Shown: one piece after another, positions 54,973-64,000 of the stretch | Numbering within the stretch: the stretch's first letter is position 1 | Layout of the letters: every line of letters starts with the position of its first letter | NCBI GenBank assembly: GCA_964652975.1 | Contig: CAZZCN010000006.1 | Location: 1 to 64,000, forward strand | Length of the DNA: 64,000 bases | Source: CAZZCN01 sp964652975 | GTDB taxonomy: Bacteria > Bacillota > Clostridia > Saccharofermentanales > UBA5734 | Reading direction: 5' to 3' | The notes under the pieces: generated by a model | The model's database searches: none | Seen by the model: only the letters and a program-made list of their open reading frames with translations | Told to the model about the DNA's origin: nothing | Translations under genes and position numbers: made by a program

Positions 54973-57426
54973 CTAATCTACCAGAAATCCTTTTCCAGGG
55001 ACAACGACTCCATCTTCCAAAAGGCAATCTGCACCGCTGTAATTGACAGTGACCTTTACTCCGTTTTCATAAATTGTCTGGTAGATATTATCATGCAACC
55101 TGATATAATTCACTATCGGTATGTCTGCAAGCGGCTGTAAAACTTGACTGGCAGATTTTTGCATGGTCACGGCTTTTTCGATCCAGTCCAAGTAATGTGT
55201 CGATGTCAACTGGGTATAGCTTGAATCAATGATTTTTGAGGAATCAGCATAGGTTTGCACAAAATAAAGCGACGCTCCGTAGGAAACAGCCCTTAAGTAG
55301 TCGTTGGTAAAATCAGAGGAAAGATTAATAGGATTACCTGCATAGTTGAAAAGTCCGTGAAATACCATTTGAAAAAAAGGTATCTCCTCATCAGCGGTAA
55401 AATATTTACTGCTGTATAGAGGTGCGCCAACAGCTCCATTCGCATACCTGCCTGTTCTTGAAGTGACACCATTCATTATAATTTTCTTATCGGCTGCAAG
55501 TTTTTGCAGTTGCTTCTCTATTATCTGAGTCGCTGTCTGACGGTCAATCAGATTCTTTTTACTATAGTCGGCAAAACATTGGTTTCCCATATCTGCCAGG
55601 AAGATATTTGTGATGGCAAGCTTGTTATAGGAACTTAAAAATTGATCTGTCAATTTATTTAAATATGCGGGAGATATTATGTACTTTGTCGCCTGTGTTT
55701 GATTTGTAAGCATATCTTTAAGATATAGTCGGGAATAATTCTGTTCAATGGTTTTGGCAGCTTCGGAATCCAGAGTAAGACCCTTATCTGTACCTGCCGT
55801 CAAAAACGAGACGGATGGGTATAGGTCGTTTTGAACTCTTGCCAGTTTTTTTAGTTCTGCAAGGCCGCCCAATTCACCCTCAACTCTTATCTTGTCCGGG
55901 ACATTCTGATTATAGGCACCGTTAAACCAGCCCGAATAAATCAGTTTAATGTTTTCGATACCGGATGATCTATACTTGTTTGCAATCAATTCCGCCTGCT
56001 TGAAAGTGGTTAATGCAGTCATTCCTGTGTAGTTGATTCCCAAAAAACTTTTAGAACTTTCAATCGCCCCCACCAGCTCCAGGAAAAACGGGATTTCATT
56101 TTCTTTTTCTGCTTTCGGATAGCCTCTTTTGATCAATTCATCCCTATAGTCTTTTGCCATGCCTTGATAGGATGCGTTCTCGTTATAAAGAAAGCCATAT
56201 GTTGCTTCAATATTTCCACTGTAGGCCTTGTCTTGGATCACCATTACATTTGAAGGATTGGAAGGGTCACCTAATTTGATAATATCCTGATTTTTTAAGA
56301 TGAAGCTTGGAAAAACAGAATTGTATGAGCTGTTTCTTCCAGCCCTGGTCACATTTATAGTGGCAATTGCATCAGCGTCATTTATCTCACACCAAAATGC
56401 CATGCCTCCGCTTTTCAGTCCAAACACCGGCATCGAAACAGGCATGGTGAACCCTTTCAGTTGTGCCTGTCCGATGTTTTTGTCATCAGAATAAACCGGC
56501 AAGGAAAGCTGGGAATTGATATGAATATTTTTATCAAAATTTATAAGGGATCCGCAACCGTCAGGAAGGACGATATAACCTGGCAGATCACTTTTTGCGG
56601 CTCCGAAAAATTCAAGTAGATTTACATTGGTTATAGGATTTTCCTTAGGTTCTACAATTTGTGCAACTGGTATTTTTATATTCAGTCTCCCGCTTTTAAT
56701 TGTATATTCCACCGGTATCATAAAGTACAGTTTGTCGGAAACCGACACCTTTTCACCAAATTCAGCCGCATCCGATTTTAAATCAGTCGTGGTATAACCC
56801 GCCTTTTGAAATGCCTTGACTGCCTTGGTCGCTTTACTGCCGAATATATTGTTTTTCCAGCGAAACGCTTTTGCTTCCTTGTCTTGCTCATAACAGAGGA
56901 CTATTGCCGATTTATCATCTTCACTGAGTTTTCGATTATTTGTTACAAACATATCAAAGCGTTTTTCCGAAATGATTTTTGGAATATCGTCTATTGTCAG
57001 GTCCATGTCACCGAAAGTGTATTCTATCCGCAAACCATTTTTCAGTTTAAATACTTTAAACTGATTTTTAAAAACACAATCATTAAAGCTGTACATATTT
57101 TGCAAAGCACGGTTTTTGTAATATGAAAAGGAGAGTTGCGACCTCATTATGTCGATATATTCAGTATTGGCCAAAGCATCTGCATCTGGATTTTGCGGAT
57201 TGGTCATCCATGCTGCATTGTTGATTTTATCCTCGACAATCAAGTTTAAAGTATTGAAATCAAGCCTCAGTCGGTAACCGGTGTCTTCATAAACATCAGT
57301 TATATCCTTGCCGTTGATCTGCACATATTCAACAGAATCAGTATTGGCGGGAGCAATGGTTTGACCGGTCTTGCATCCACTTAGCATCGTGCATATTATC
57401 ATAATCAGGAAAAATATCCTCTTCAT
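54973..57426 (-). CDS. DUF5696 lipoprotein
   Basis: An 817-residue protein from the ATG at 57424-57426 (AGAGGTG upstream). A signal peptide ends in the lipobox MLSGC, so it is anchored outside the membrane. The body resembles DUF5696: an N-terminal beta-rich half (strand patterns such as YRLRLDFNTLNLIVED) and a C-terminal half with a barrel-like order of strands and helices (GIENIKLIYSGWFNGAY, NIFLADMGNQCFADYSKKN), similar to glycoside hydrolase barrels. Its role is unknown; its place between two permease pairs suggests capture or trimming of the glycan outside the cell. No known catalytic motif is recognised. Confidence 0.7.
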   Translation of the reverse strand: MKRIFFLIMIICTMLSGCKTGQTIAPANTDSVEYVQINGKDITDVYEDTGYRLRLDFNTLNLIVEDKINNAAWMTNPQNPDADALANTEYIDIMRSQLSFSYYKNRALQNMYSFNDCVFKNQFKVFKLKNGLRIEYTFGDMDLTIDDIPKIISEKRFDMFVTNNRKLSEDDKSAIVLCYEQDKEAKAFRWKNNIFGSKATKAVKAFQKAGYTTTDLKSDAAEFGEKVSVSDKLYFMIPVEYTIKSGRLNIKIPVAQIVEPKENPITNVNLLEFFGAAKSDLPGYIVLPDGCGSLINFDKNIHINSQLSLPVYSDDKNIGQAQLKGFTMPVSMPVFGLKSGGMAFWCEINDADAIATINVTRAGRNSSYNSVFPSFILKNQDIIKLGDPSNPSNVMVIQDKAYSGNIEATYGFLYNENASYQGMAKDYRDELIKRGYPKAEKENEIPFFLELVGAIESSKSFLGINYTGMTALTTFKQAELIANKYRSSGIENIKLIYSGWFNGAYNQNVPDKIRVEGELGGLAELKKLARVQNDLYPSVSFLTAGTDKGLTLDSEAAKTIEQNYSRLYLKDMLTNQTQATKYIISPAYLNKLTDQFLSSYNKLAITNIFLADMGNQCFADYSKKNLIDRQTATQIIEKQLQKLAADKKIIMNGVTSRTGRYANGAVGAPLYSSKYFTADEEIPFFQMVFHGLFNYAGNPINLSSDFTNDYLRAVSYGASLYFVQTYADSSKIIDSSYTQLTSTHYLDWIEKAVTMQKSASQVLQPLADIPIVNYIRLHDNIYQTIYENGVKVTVNYSGADCLLEDGVVVPGKGFLVD

Positions 57427-57436
57427 CAAAACACCT

Positions 57437-58057
57437 CTAAAATCTTTGTCTTAATTCTTTAAGCATCATCATTGTAAATTCAAGCATCTGTGAAAATATA
57501 TTGAAAAAAACCATAATGATAAACACCAATATCAACATGCTGCATATTGTAAGTACGGATGTGGCAAATGCTTTTGACAAGGAATAATCATGTATCTGCA
57601 TGACACCGACAAACAAAAGAAATATAAACCATACCCAGGCAAAATTCAGAAAAAACGAAAGATATACGCCCTCATCCATAGATGCTATATTTGAAAACAG
57701 AATCGCAGGCACTCTCACTAGTGTCATGGGCAGACAGGCATATCCGAAAACCATCACAATATCCTTAAAAAACCCCTTTCCGTCCATTAAAGTCGTAACT
57801 GACCAATTGGCGACACAAAAGAGAAAGAAAACAAGAAGAACCTGTCGAAGCTCCATGATGACATCAAGCTTAACATTATACTGAGGATTAAAAAGAAATG
57901 AAAGCCCGGTTTTCAGATAAACATTGGTTATGAACCACAACGCCATATACAAAAAGGCAATTGACAAACTTCCTCTATTCTCGTACTTTAAATCCCAAAA
58001 GCCATCAAGAGGGTGCGTCAACACATGGAAGGAAAAACGAAAATTCTTTCTAGTCAT
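57437..58057 (-). CDS. YIP1 family membrane protein
   Basis: A 206-residue protein with about five membrane segments, starting MTRKNFRFSFHVLTHPLDGF, the YIP1-type 'P-x-x-x-F-x-x-L' start. Motif VFGYACLPMTLVR is typical. I choose the ATG at 58055-58057, preceded by GGAGG, which overlaps the stop of the NHL-repeat gene by eight bases; the longer frame to 58114 is not supported. YIP1 proteins have no settled role in bacteria. Here the gene lies between the NHL and DUF5696 genes in the sugar import operon. Confidence 0.78.
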   Translation of the reverse strand: MTRKNFRFSFHVLTHPLDGFWDLKYENRGSLSIAFLYMALWFITNVYLKTGLSFLFNPQYNVKLDVIMELRQVLLVFFLFCVANWSVTTLMDGKGFFKDIVMVFGYACLPMTLVRVPAILFSNIASMDEGVYLSFFLNFAWVWFIFLLFVGVMQIHDYSLSKAFATSVLTICSMLILVFIIMVFFNIFSQMLEFTMMMLKELRQRF

Positions 58058-59504
58058 TATCAGCACCTCCGAGCCTTCCGTGCTTCCTGTGTTTATAGAA
58101 CAGTCTGAATGCAAATAATAAAAAAGCTATAATAATGAGTCCGGTCAAAAGCCTGTTAAGATTTTCCCTTAAAAATTGATTGCGAAATTCCTTGAAAGCC
58201 TCGCTATATCCGCTGACATAATTTTCTCCGCGGTAATTTCCCAATTTAAAATAGTGCATTGCCTGTTTATAGTCGTTATTCTTATAATATATACTCCCAA
58301 TCTGCATATATCCCAGTTCAAAATTCGCATTAAACCGTGTTATCTCCTGCCAGAGCCCCATGCTTTTCTGATATTCACCCTCGTTGTAAAGATTATATGC
58401 CTGTCTGATTTTTGTAGCGTATTCGGACATTTTAAAGACAGTGATATTTGAATTCAGCATATCAGTCACGTATAGATAATCTCCATCAATCTCTATAGCG
58501 CTGGGAGACTTGAATGTCCCCAGCTGATTCCCCAGGTTTCCGAACGCATAGAGCATATATCCGTCCTTATTAAATACATTTATGTTTCCTGTTGCGTTAT
58601 CTATATAATAGTAGTTGTCGTAATTATCTACACAGATATCTGTAATCATTGTATTCCGGGTGATTTGAAGCATGTTGCTGTTAACAGTCAAGATGTTTTT
58701 CCCATCCGGGCTTAGCTTTTTTACCTTGTTGGCTTCATTGGTAGCTTGTGTCACAACATATAAAAATCCTGTCTTGTCCATGGTGACATTTGTATATTCC
58801 AGAGGGATAAGCCTGGTCATCTGCTCCTTTTGCTGTTTGGATAAAATCCTTTTCCATATTAATTCAAATGGTGACGGATTTACCATGTTACTACCCAGAA
58901 ACCCTAGAAACGTACCATCGGAATCAAACTGCATAATGCCGTTAAACTGGTCTTTTGCAATCACGTACAGCCGCTTTTCATTGTCAACTACAAGTTTTAT
59001 TGGTTTGAAAACATAATTTTTACCAAAAATGTCACTATCAGGAACTTTTAAGACCGATAAAACATTCAGCTCGGTGTCAAATCTCACAATTCTCTGATTT
59101 CCTGTATCTGCAACATAAATCTCGCCATCGCTGCAGACAAAAACTCCCTTAGGCTCAGAAAAGCTTGAAATTTCTCCGGAAACCTTGAAATTTTTTATGA
59201 CTTTCGTTACTTTAAATTCTGCATTGGTTACAACCACTTTATTGTCGACAGAATCGACAATATAAGCGTTATGGGTATCATCGATAAAAATGTCTGCCGG
59301 ACTTTTCAGACTTTCTCCAATGTAAACCGAATCATATGAAGCCACCGGTATAAAAGGTGACGGACAGGGAGCCTGTTTCAGATAGCCCGTTCTTGTCGTG
59401 TAATTATACGCCTGGAATGGAAGGTCTGCAGATACATTCAGAAACAGTAACTGAAACACAACGGCTATGCTTGTTATGCAGGTTATAAATTTTAAGGGCT
59501 TCAT
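58050..59504 (-). CDS. NHL-repeat (propeller) membrane protein with TPR-like segment
   Basis: A 484-residue protein. An N-terminal signal or anchor (about 8-25), then NHL-type repeats over about 50-370 (units like GVFVCSDGEIYVADTGNQRI and AIEIDGDYLYVTDMLNSNIT), forming a beta-propeller outside the membrane. A TPR-like segment follows (YNEGEYQKSMGLWQEI and IYYKNNDYKQAMHYFKLG, about 375-430), and a C-terminal membrane segment at about 450-470 ends in a basic tail. GGAGG precedes the ATG. Its stop overlaps the YIP1 start. It may scaffold the importer; this is an inference. Confidence 0.75.
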   Translation of the reverse strand: MKPLKFITCITSIAVVFQLLFLNVSADLPFQAYNYTTRTGYLKQAPCPSPFIPVASYDSVYIGESLKSPADIFIDDTHNAYIVDSVDNKVVVTNAEFKVTKVIKNFKVSGEISSFSEPKGVFVCSDGEIYVADTGNQRIVRFDTELNVLSVLKVPDSDIFGKNYVFKPIKLVVDNEKRLYVIAKDQFNGIMQFDSDGTFLGFLGSNMVNPSPFELIWKRILSKQQKEQMTRLIPLEYTNVTMDKTGFLYVVTQATNEANKVKKLSPDGKNILTVNSNMLQITRNTMITDICVDNYDNYYYIDNATGNINVFNKDGYMLYAFGNLGNQLGTFKSPSAIEIDGDYLYVTDMLNSNITVFKMSEYATKIRQAYNLYNEGEYQKSMGLWQEITRFNANFELGYMQIGSIYYKNNDYKQAMHYFKLGNYRGENYVSGYSEAFKEFRNQFLRENLNRLLTGLIIIAFLLFAFRLFYKHRKHGRLGGADND

Positions 59505-59525
59505 GTTACTAGGTTACCTCCTTTT

Positions 59526-60431
59526 TTATTCTTTAATTCCAGACGATGTCATTGTTTCCATAATCAGTGACTGTGACAGTATGAAAAATGTCACAGGAAC
59601 TATCATCATAATTACAGCTGCAGCCGCACCCGCACCCGCCCTTATTATTCCGCCTGCTGAAATCTGGCTGAATGCATATCCAAGAGTCTTTAACTCCTCT
59701 TTATAAATATAGGGAGTATTTCCAACGGTCCACAGATTCTGAAAAGCAAATATCGCCAATGTAAGCCAGGCTGGCTTGACCTGTGGAAAAACAATAAGCC
59801 AAAAGGTCTTATATTCGCTTGCACCGTCTATTTTTGCAGCCTCCAGAACAGTATCGGGTATTTGCACCATGAACTGTCGCATTAAAAACAGCCCCAGTGC
59901 TGTAGCGAACGTAGGAATAATAATGGACTTATAGTCATCAAGCCAATTCAATGAAGAAATAGTCATATAATTTGCAACGTCACCCACCACAGGATTGAAC
60001 ATCAATGCCAGTGTGATAAATCCAAAAAACAAAGGTATCCCGGGAGCTTTATGTTTTGCAAGCGGATAGGCAGCCATCGAGCACACCAATACATTTCCAA
60101 CTGTTCCAATTATTGTAATCAGTATAGTGTTGAATATATATCTTGAGAATGGCACCCAGGTTGTGGACATAAGATCAAAAAGCATTCTATAATTTGAAAG
60201 CGTAGGGTTTTGCACAAATATTCTGGGAGGATAGATAAATATTTCATTAATGGGCTTGAATGCCTGATTAACCGCCAAAACCATAGGCATGATACTGAAC
60301 AGGCCAAAAATTGACATGATCAGGATTATGACAAAATTCCCTGCGTTGGAGCGATTTGCACTTTTACCAGCCCTGCTCCCTATGAATAATCTCTTTAAAA
60401 CGGCCATTGGCTTATATTTTCTCTTCATCAC
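59526..60431 (-). CDS. Carbohydrate ABC transporter permease, MalG type (first pair)
   Basis: A 301-residue permease with about six membrane segments. EAA motif VLEAAKIDGASEYKTFWLIV lies near residue 200. The start is GTG at 60429-60431 or the adjacent ATG at 60426-60428; AGAAGGG lies eight or eleven bases upstream, and both are plausible. The GTG overlaps the stop of the upstream permease. It pairs with that MalF-type subunit. Confidence 0.92.
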   Translation of the reverse strand: MMKRKYKPMAVLKRLFIGSRAGKSANRSNAGNFVIILIMSIFGLFSIMPMVLAVNQAFKPINEIFIYPPRIFVQNPTLSNYRMLFDLMSTTWVPFSRYIFNTILITIIGTVGNVLVCSMAAYPLAKHKAPGIPLFFGFITLALMFNPVVGDVANYMTISSLNWLDDYKSIIIPTFATALGLFLMRQFMVQIPDTVLEAAKIDGASEYKTFWLIVFPQVKPAWLTLAIFAFQNLWTVGNTPYIYKEELKTLGYAFSQISAGGIIRAGAGAAAAVIMMIVPVTFFILSQSLIMETMTSSGIKE

Positions 60432-61348
60432 TTACCAACCCTTCTCAAAAAAGACTGCACCAGTTTGTTTGATCCGATACTTAATAGAAACAGGATTGTT
60501 GCAATGGCGCATGCATAACCTCTTTCAAAACGAATAAATCCATAATCTCTTACGCTCTGCATAATAGTCTGTGTTGCGTATCCTGTGCTTGGAAAGCCTG
60601 TCATGGCGGTTGGAATGGCCTCTACTCCAAATGACGCGGTAATTGAAAGAATTGCCGAGAGTAAAAGGTGTGGCGTCATAGAAGGCAGGGTGATGTACCA
60701 GAGTTCCTGCCACCGGTTTTTAACTCCGTCCACCATACCAGCTTCATACAATTGTCTGTCCACTGTTGCAAATCCCGCTCTCATGGCCAAAAAGGATGTC
60801 CCAAGGCTCACCCAGAGCTGAACTATTATAACAATCGCCATCATATATTGAGGATTCTGAAGCCAGGAAACCGGCTCCCTTATAAATCCGAACTGCAACA
60901 AGAAGCTGTTCAAGTATCCGTAAATGTCTGCATCGAATATGATCAGCCAAATGGTGAATACACTTCCTGAAATGGAAGGGGCATAAAAAACAAGAGTGGT
61001 AACCTCTCTGAAACCTTTCGGTATTTCGTTGATCACCCAGGCAAAAAACATGGAGAGAAAAAAACTTAGAGGACCTGTGATCAGAGCAAAGATAAGGGTG
61101 TTTTTGACAGCTATGCCAAAAACATCATCGTTTACAAAAAGATTAATGTAATTTTGCCACCCTAAAAACTGAGGAATTTCAAATACATTATAGCTTGTAT
61201 AACTCAAAATAATTGAAAGTAGTACAGGAAAAACCGAGAAGAGGGAAAAGATTACGAAAAAAGGCAGCATAAGTATATAAGAACTTCTGTAAGATATAAT
61301 TTCTTTCAAAAAACTTTTTTTATATTTCGGAATTGATTTATCAATCAT
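60428..61348 (-). CDS. Carbohydrate ABC transporter permease, MalF type (first pair)
   Basis: A permease of about 306 residues with six membrane segments. The EAA-type loop reads LYEAGMVDGVKNRWQELWYI, with Gly in place of the usual second Ala, a common variation. The ATG at 61346-61348 has AGGTGG five bases upstream, inside the end of the binding-protein gene, so I take it over the GTG at 61357. It starts one base after the binding-protein stop codon. Confidence 0.92.
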   Translation of the reverse strand: MIDKSIPKYKKSFLKEIISYRSSYILMLPFFVIFSLFSVFPVLLSIILSYTSYNVFEIPQFLGWQNYINLFVNDDVFGIAVKNTLIFALITGPLSFFLSMFFAWVINEIPKGFREVTTLVFYAPSISGSVFTIWLIIFDADIYGYLNSFLLQFGFIREPVSWLQNPQYMMAIVIIVQLWVSLGTSFLAMRAGFATVDRQLYEAGMVDGVKNRWQELWYITLPSMTPHLLLSAILSITASFGVEAIPTAMTGFPSTGYATQTIMQSVRDYGFIRFERGYACAIATILFLLSIGSNKLVQSFLRRVGK

Positions 61349-61349
61349 T

Positions 61350-64000
61350 TTATCCACCTAAATTCATGTTAAATTCTTGTCTTCTTGCCTTGATTTCATT
61401 GTTGATTTTTTTATTCCATTCATAAAGAATTCCCCTTGGGTCACCGCCTGTTCCTACAGAATATCGCAAGGCTGTGCAGAGATATCTTCCTACAACATAG
61501 CTTCCCGGCAGTTCCGGCAGACCTTTGACATAAGCCCTTTGCTCGTTCATGGTTTTCATTGTCCTGGCCGGCCACGAAAGCTCGGAAAAGGCCTCAAGAT
61601 TTGCAGTTGGCACTCTTCCTGACGGTCCTTGCAGTATCTCCATCTCTCTTGAATACTTGACCTGCATTTCTTTTGATGTCCACCACTTCAAAAACTCCCA
61701 GCTTTTGTCAGGCTGGCGTGTGTTTTTGAATATAACCGCTCCAGTTGTGCTTCCTACTTCACTGCAGTCAATGCTGCCATCGTCTTGCATGGTTCCTAAA
61801 ATCTTAGCTACATCCCACATTCCTTTTATTTCAGGTGCGGATATGACAAGCTGGTTATAAAAAGTGACCGGAGCTATTACAATTGGTGCCTCCCCTGTGC
61901 GGAACCGGTTAAATGCATTCATTTTTTGCGTGATTTTATATTTGGTGTACAGATCTGTCCACTTCTCAAATGCGTTCAACCCCTTTTTTGTATTGACAAG
62001 GGTTTCGCTTTCTTCATCATTATAGAATTGTCCTTTTGACTGATATAAGAACATAAGGTATGTCTCTATGGTATCTTCGGTTATATTAGGAAGACCTATG
62101 TCATAATAGTTTTTATGCAGCTGAAAAAGAATACTGTAAAGCTCCTCCCATGTCCTTGGGAGTTCGATCCCGAGTTCGTCAAGTATGTCCTTTCTGTAGA
62201 ACATCATCATGAATGTCTGAGTCTCAGGCAATGCGTACAGATGTCCGTTCAACGCAAAATTCACATAAGAACTTTTGTCAAATCTTTTTAAAATCTCATC
62301 TATATCCGAAAAGTTATTTAAATCATAGATGGCATTGCGGATTCCATAATTTACAGGCATGCTTCTGTCCTGCCCTAGTGCAACATCGGGACCCTTGCCG
62401 ACTGCGACTGCTGGTAAAAGAACATCATTGTTAACAAGCCGGACATCGACACCGATCTTCTTTTTGCTGGTAAAGGAATTGTCGATCATATCCTTTATAA
62501 CCTGTGCCTGGTCGCGTCCGGTGTTCAGCCAGAGGGTTATGTTCTTGTCTTTGCTGTCAGCGGAGCCGAGGTTATTGTAATCGCTGAAAAAAGAATTGAT
62601 AAAGGAACGGAATTCATAGCCTGCTTTCTGCAAAAAGCTTTCGTTGGCTGTCGGTACGGCTGATTCGGGAGATGAAATCTGAATATAATCCAGTAATAAC
62701 GGCTGTTTGGTTGCCGATAATATAAAATTTGCAACTCCGCTTATGTTTGTCTCAAACGAGCCAAGACTTGTGGGAATTGTAGAACTGTCACCTGCAAACT
62801 TATCAAGCTGTAAAAAAAGTTTTTGGAAGGTTATATAATTACTGCCTTTTCCGCCTGACTTGCCTGCTACTATATCAGCAATCTTTTTCAATCTTGCGCT
62901 TTCAGTTTTAAAAATACCCATGCATTCAGGGATCTGCTGTTCAATGAAATAATCGCGGTTAGGGTCGGGATAAAGACCGACAACCATTCTTATTTTACGG
63001 GTTATCGAGTTCAGATTTTTTACGATTTCTCCTACTTCTATCAATATATCAGTCAGATACCCCAGGTTGTTTTCGAGTGAAATGGTATGATTACCTGCTG
63101 ATAAGTAAAATTTATAAGGAGTCTTGTTTCCAGGTGTAACAATCTGCCATGCGTCATCGTATCCTACCTCGATCTGTTTTGCTTCGGTAAAAGGGATTTC
63201 ACCATCTATATAAAAGCTTCTGGTTGATATGCTGTCATCAAGATAATTTTGCTTGCATCTCAAATTTATCTTGTATAATCCTGCATTCTCAACTGTAAAC
63301 TCCCATGTCAGTCTTTGTCTTGGATTGCTCCAATTAATTCCGCCTATAGTGTTAAGTTTTACGGTTGCAAGCGAATTTGGAATAGTTATTGGTGAGGATC
63401 TGTCATTAAAAGGATATAGGGTCGGGTCGGACTTATATTTTGCATCCTCTCCCTGTAACTCGATTTTTACATTTTTTGCCACATCCTTGTAACCCATGAC
63501 ATCCCACTTAGATAAAACATCCATATACCCGGACGGTTGAATTTTCTTAAATAATCTAATCTTGCTTATCGCCATAGGTTCATTGACGGCATTAAGTGTT
63601 ATAGTGTTTTCCCCTTCTTTCAAGTAAAAAAGAAATGGCTCGTCGTAATACCCCTGATTGTCGGTAAACTGCCCGGTCATCCAAACTTGTTTTTCATTCT
63701 GTTCAGGCTTGAATTCATTGCCTTTGCCGTCCTTTACAACTGCCTGGGCATTTTGCCACAACCGCTGAAAAACAATGCTAGATGCTTCAGAAAAGGGAAT
63801 TGCTCCATTTATAAGTATTTCACGTTCAATAGGGTTGCCCTTGCCTTCGAGGGGGTAATAGTCTATCTCAATATTGTACAATCCGGGTGTTTTAACAGTT
63901 ATACGATAGGTTACTGAACTTGATTCTCCTGTTGTTATAATGCCTTCGCCTTTTCCATCAAGATTGTCGATAATGCTAACGCCGCTGCTTTTCTCCCTGT
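61350..64000 (-). CDS. Large extracellular solute-binding protein with N-terminal modules (N-terminus cut by window edge)
   Basis: At least 882 residues, running off the right edge, so the signal peptide is not visible. The C-terminal 430 residues are a CUT1-type sugar-binding protein: KGPDVALGQDRS, ALPETQTFMMMFYRKDILDE and WEFLKWWTSKEMQVKYSREM. The N-terminal half contains two or three beta-sandwich-like modules with repeated features (INGAIPFSEA and IDGEIPFTEA, followed by YLKEGENTITL and YLSAGNHTISL), resembling carbohydrate-binding or galactose-binding-like modules. Such long binding proteins are unusual; ordinary ones have about 430-550 residues. It feeds the first permease pair, whose genes follow with almost no gap. 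Confidence 0.88.
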   Translation of the reverse strand, partial: REKSSGVSIIDNLDGKGEGIITTGESSSVTYRITVKTPGLYNIEIDYYPLEGKGNPIEREILINGAIPFSEASSIVFQRLWQNAQAVVKDGKGNEFKPEQNEKQVWMTGQFTDNQGYYDEPFLFYLKEGENTITLNAVNEPMAISKIRLFKKIQPSGYMDVLSKWDVMGYKDVAKNVKIELQGEDAKYKSDPTLYPFNDRSSPITIPNSLATVKLNTIGGINWSNPRQRLTWEFTVENAGLYKINLRCKQNYLDDSISTRSFYIDGEIPFTEAKQIEVGYDDAWQIVTPGNKTPYKFYLSAGNHTISLENNLGYLTDILIEVGEIVKNLNSITRKIRMVVGLYPDPNRDYFIEQQIPECMGIFKTESARLKKIADIVAGKSGGKGSNYITFQKLFLQLDKFAGDSSTIPTSLGSFETNISGVANFILSATKQPLLLDYIQISSPESAVPTANESFLQKAGYEFRSFINSFFSDYNNLGSADSKDKNITLWLNTGRDQAQVIKDMIDNSFTSKKKIGVDVRLVNNDVLLPAVAVGKGPDVALGQDRSMPVNYGIRNAIYDLNNFSDIDEILKRFDKSSYVNFALNGHLYALPETQTFMMMFYRKDILDELGIELPRTWEELYSILFQLHKNYYDIGLPNITEDTIETYLMFLYQSKGQFYNDEESETLVNTKKGLNAFEKWTDLYTKYKITQKMNAFNRFRTGEAPIVIAPVTFYNQLVISAPEIKGMWDVAKILGTMQDDGSIDCSEVGSTTGAVIFKNTRQPDKSWEFLKWWTSKEMQVKYSREMEILQGPSGRVPTANLEAFSELSWPARTMKTMNEQRAYVKGLPELPGSYVVGRYLCTALRYSVGTGGDPRGILYEWNKKINNEIKARRQEFNMNLGG

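Overview
The window is AT-rich chromosomal DNA from a Gram-positive, spore-forming Firmicute, most likely a member of the Clostridia. The signs are a spore photoproduct lyase locus, a groESL operon behind a perfect CIRCE operator, strong GGAGG ribosome binding sites on nearly every gene, lipoprotein and sortase-free Gram-positive envelope proteins, and families common in Clostridia (DUF5711, DUF6106, DUF5696). The species cannot be named from sequence alone. No rRNA, tRNA, CRISPR array, prophage or intact insertion sequence was seen. Both window edges cut genes: a flavoprotein on the left and a sugar-binding protein on the right.

Layout. 1-11.5 kb (minus strand): an ABC exporter-like set (GldA-type ATPase, permease, GldG-type protein with a very acidic N-terminus, DUF4340 protein), then a DUF5711 protein, oligoendopeptidase F and two FAD oxidoreductases. 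11.7-16.8 kb: an NlpC/P60 wall hydrolase with a perfect WalR-type box, an Atg22-like MFS transporter, rhamnulokinase and a DUF6106 protein. 17-23.2 kb: groEL-groES, CvpA, an LCP-family wall-polymer ligase and galE. 23.4-26.6 kb: araC-type regulator, a nucleosidase-like protein and a frameshifted splB. 26.6-33 kb: a molybdenum cofactor cluster (MOSC, moaC, moaA, moeA with a binding-protein-like tail, moeA, moaB/mogA), with the decayed end of a tungstate/molybdate ABC transporter between moeA and moaB. 33.2-44.1 kb: a URO-D family protein, an acetate-type sodium symporter with its DUF485 partner, msrB, a zinc-ribbon membrane protein with a Ser-Ser pentad array, a UbiA-family prenyltransferase, an SsuABC-like importer and a di-iron RIC repair protein. 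44.4-64 kb: a carbohydrate region with a PHP/DUF3604 protein, a GH106-like rhamnosidase, a LacI regulator, a GH38 mannosidase, four sugar permeases, a DUF5696 lipoprotein, a YIP1 protein, an NHL-repeat protein and a large modular sugar-binding protein.

How the genes work together. The 50.4-64 kb set looks like one transcription unit for uptake and trimming of a glycan. It has two pairs of MalF/MalG-type permeases, one binding protein and no ATPase, so a shared MsmX-type ATPase elsewhere is expected. DUF5696, YIP1 and NHL proteins lie between the two permease pairs and are the least understood part of the window. The moa/moe set supplies molybdopterin for molybdenum or tungsten enzymes, but moaD/moaE are absent and the local transporter is dead.

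Recurring oddities. Three unrelated short tandem arrays (40 bp x3, 15 bp x4, 30 bp x4) sit in gaps between co-directional genes, and a fourth (15 bp x19) lies in frame inside a gene. Several enzymes carry hydrophilic low-complexity insertions inside otherwise normal folds. Two genes (splB and the prenyltransferase) show evidence of single-base frame disruptions.
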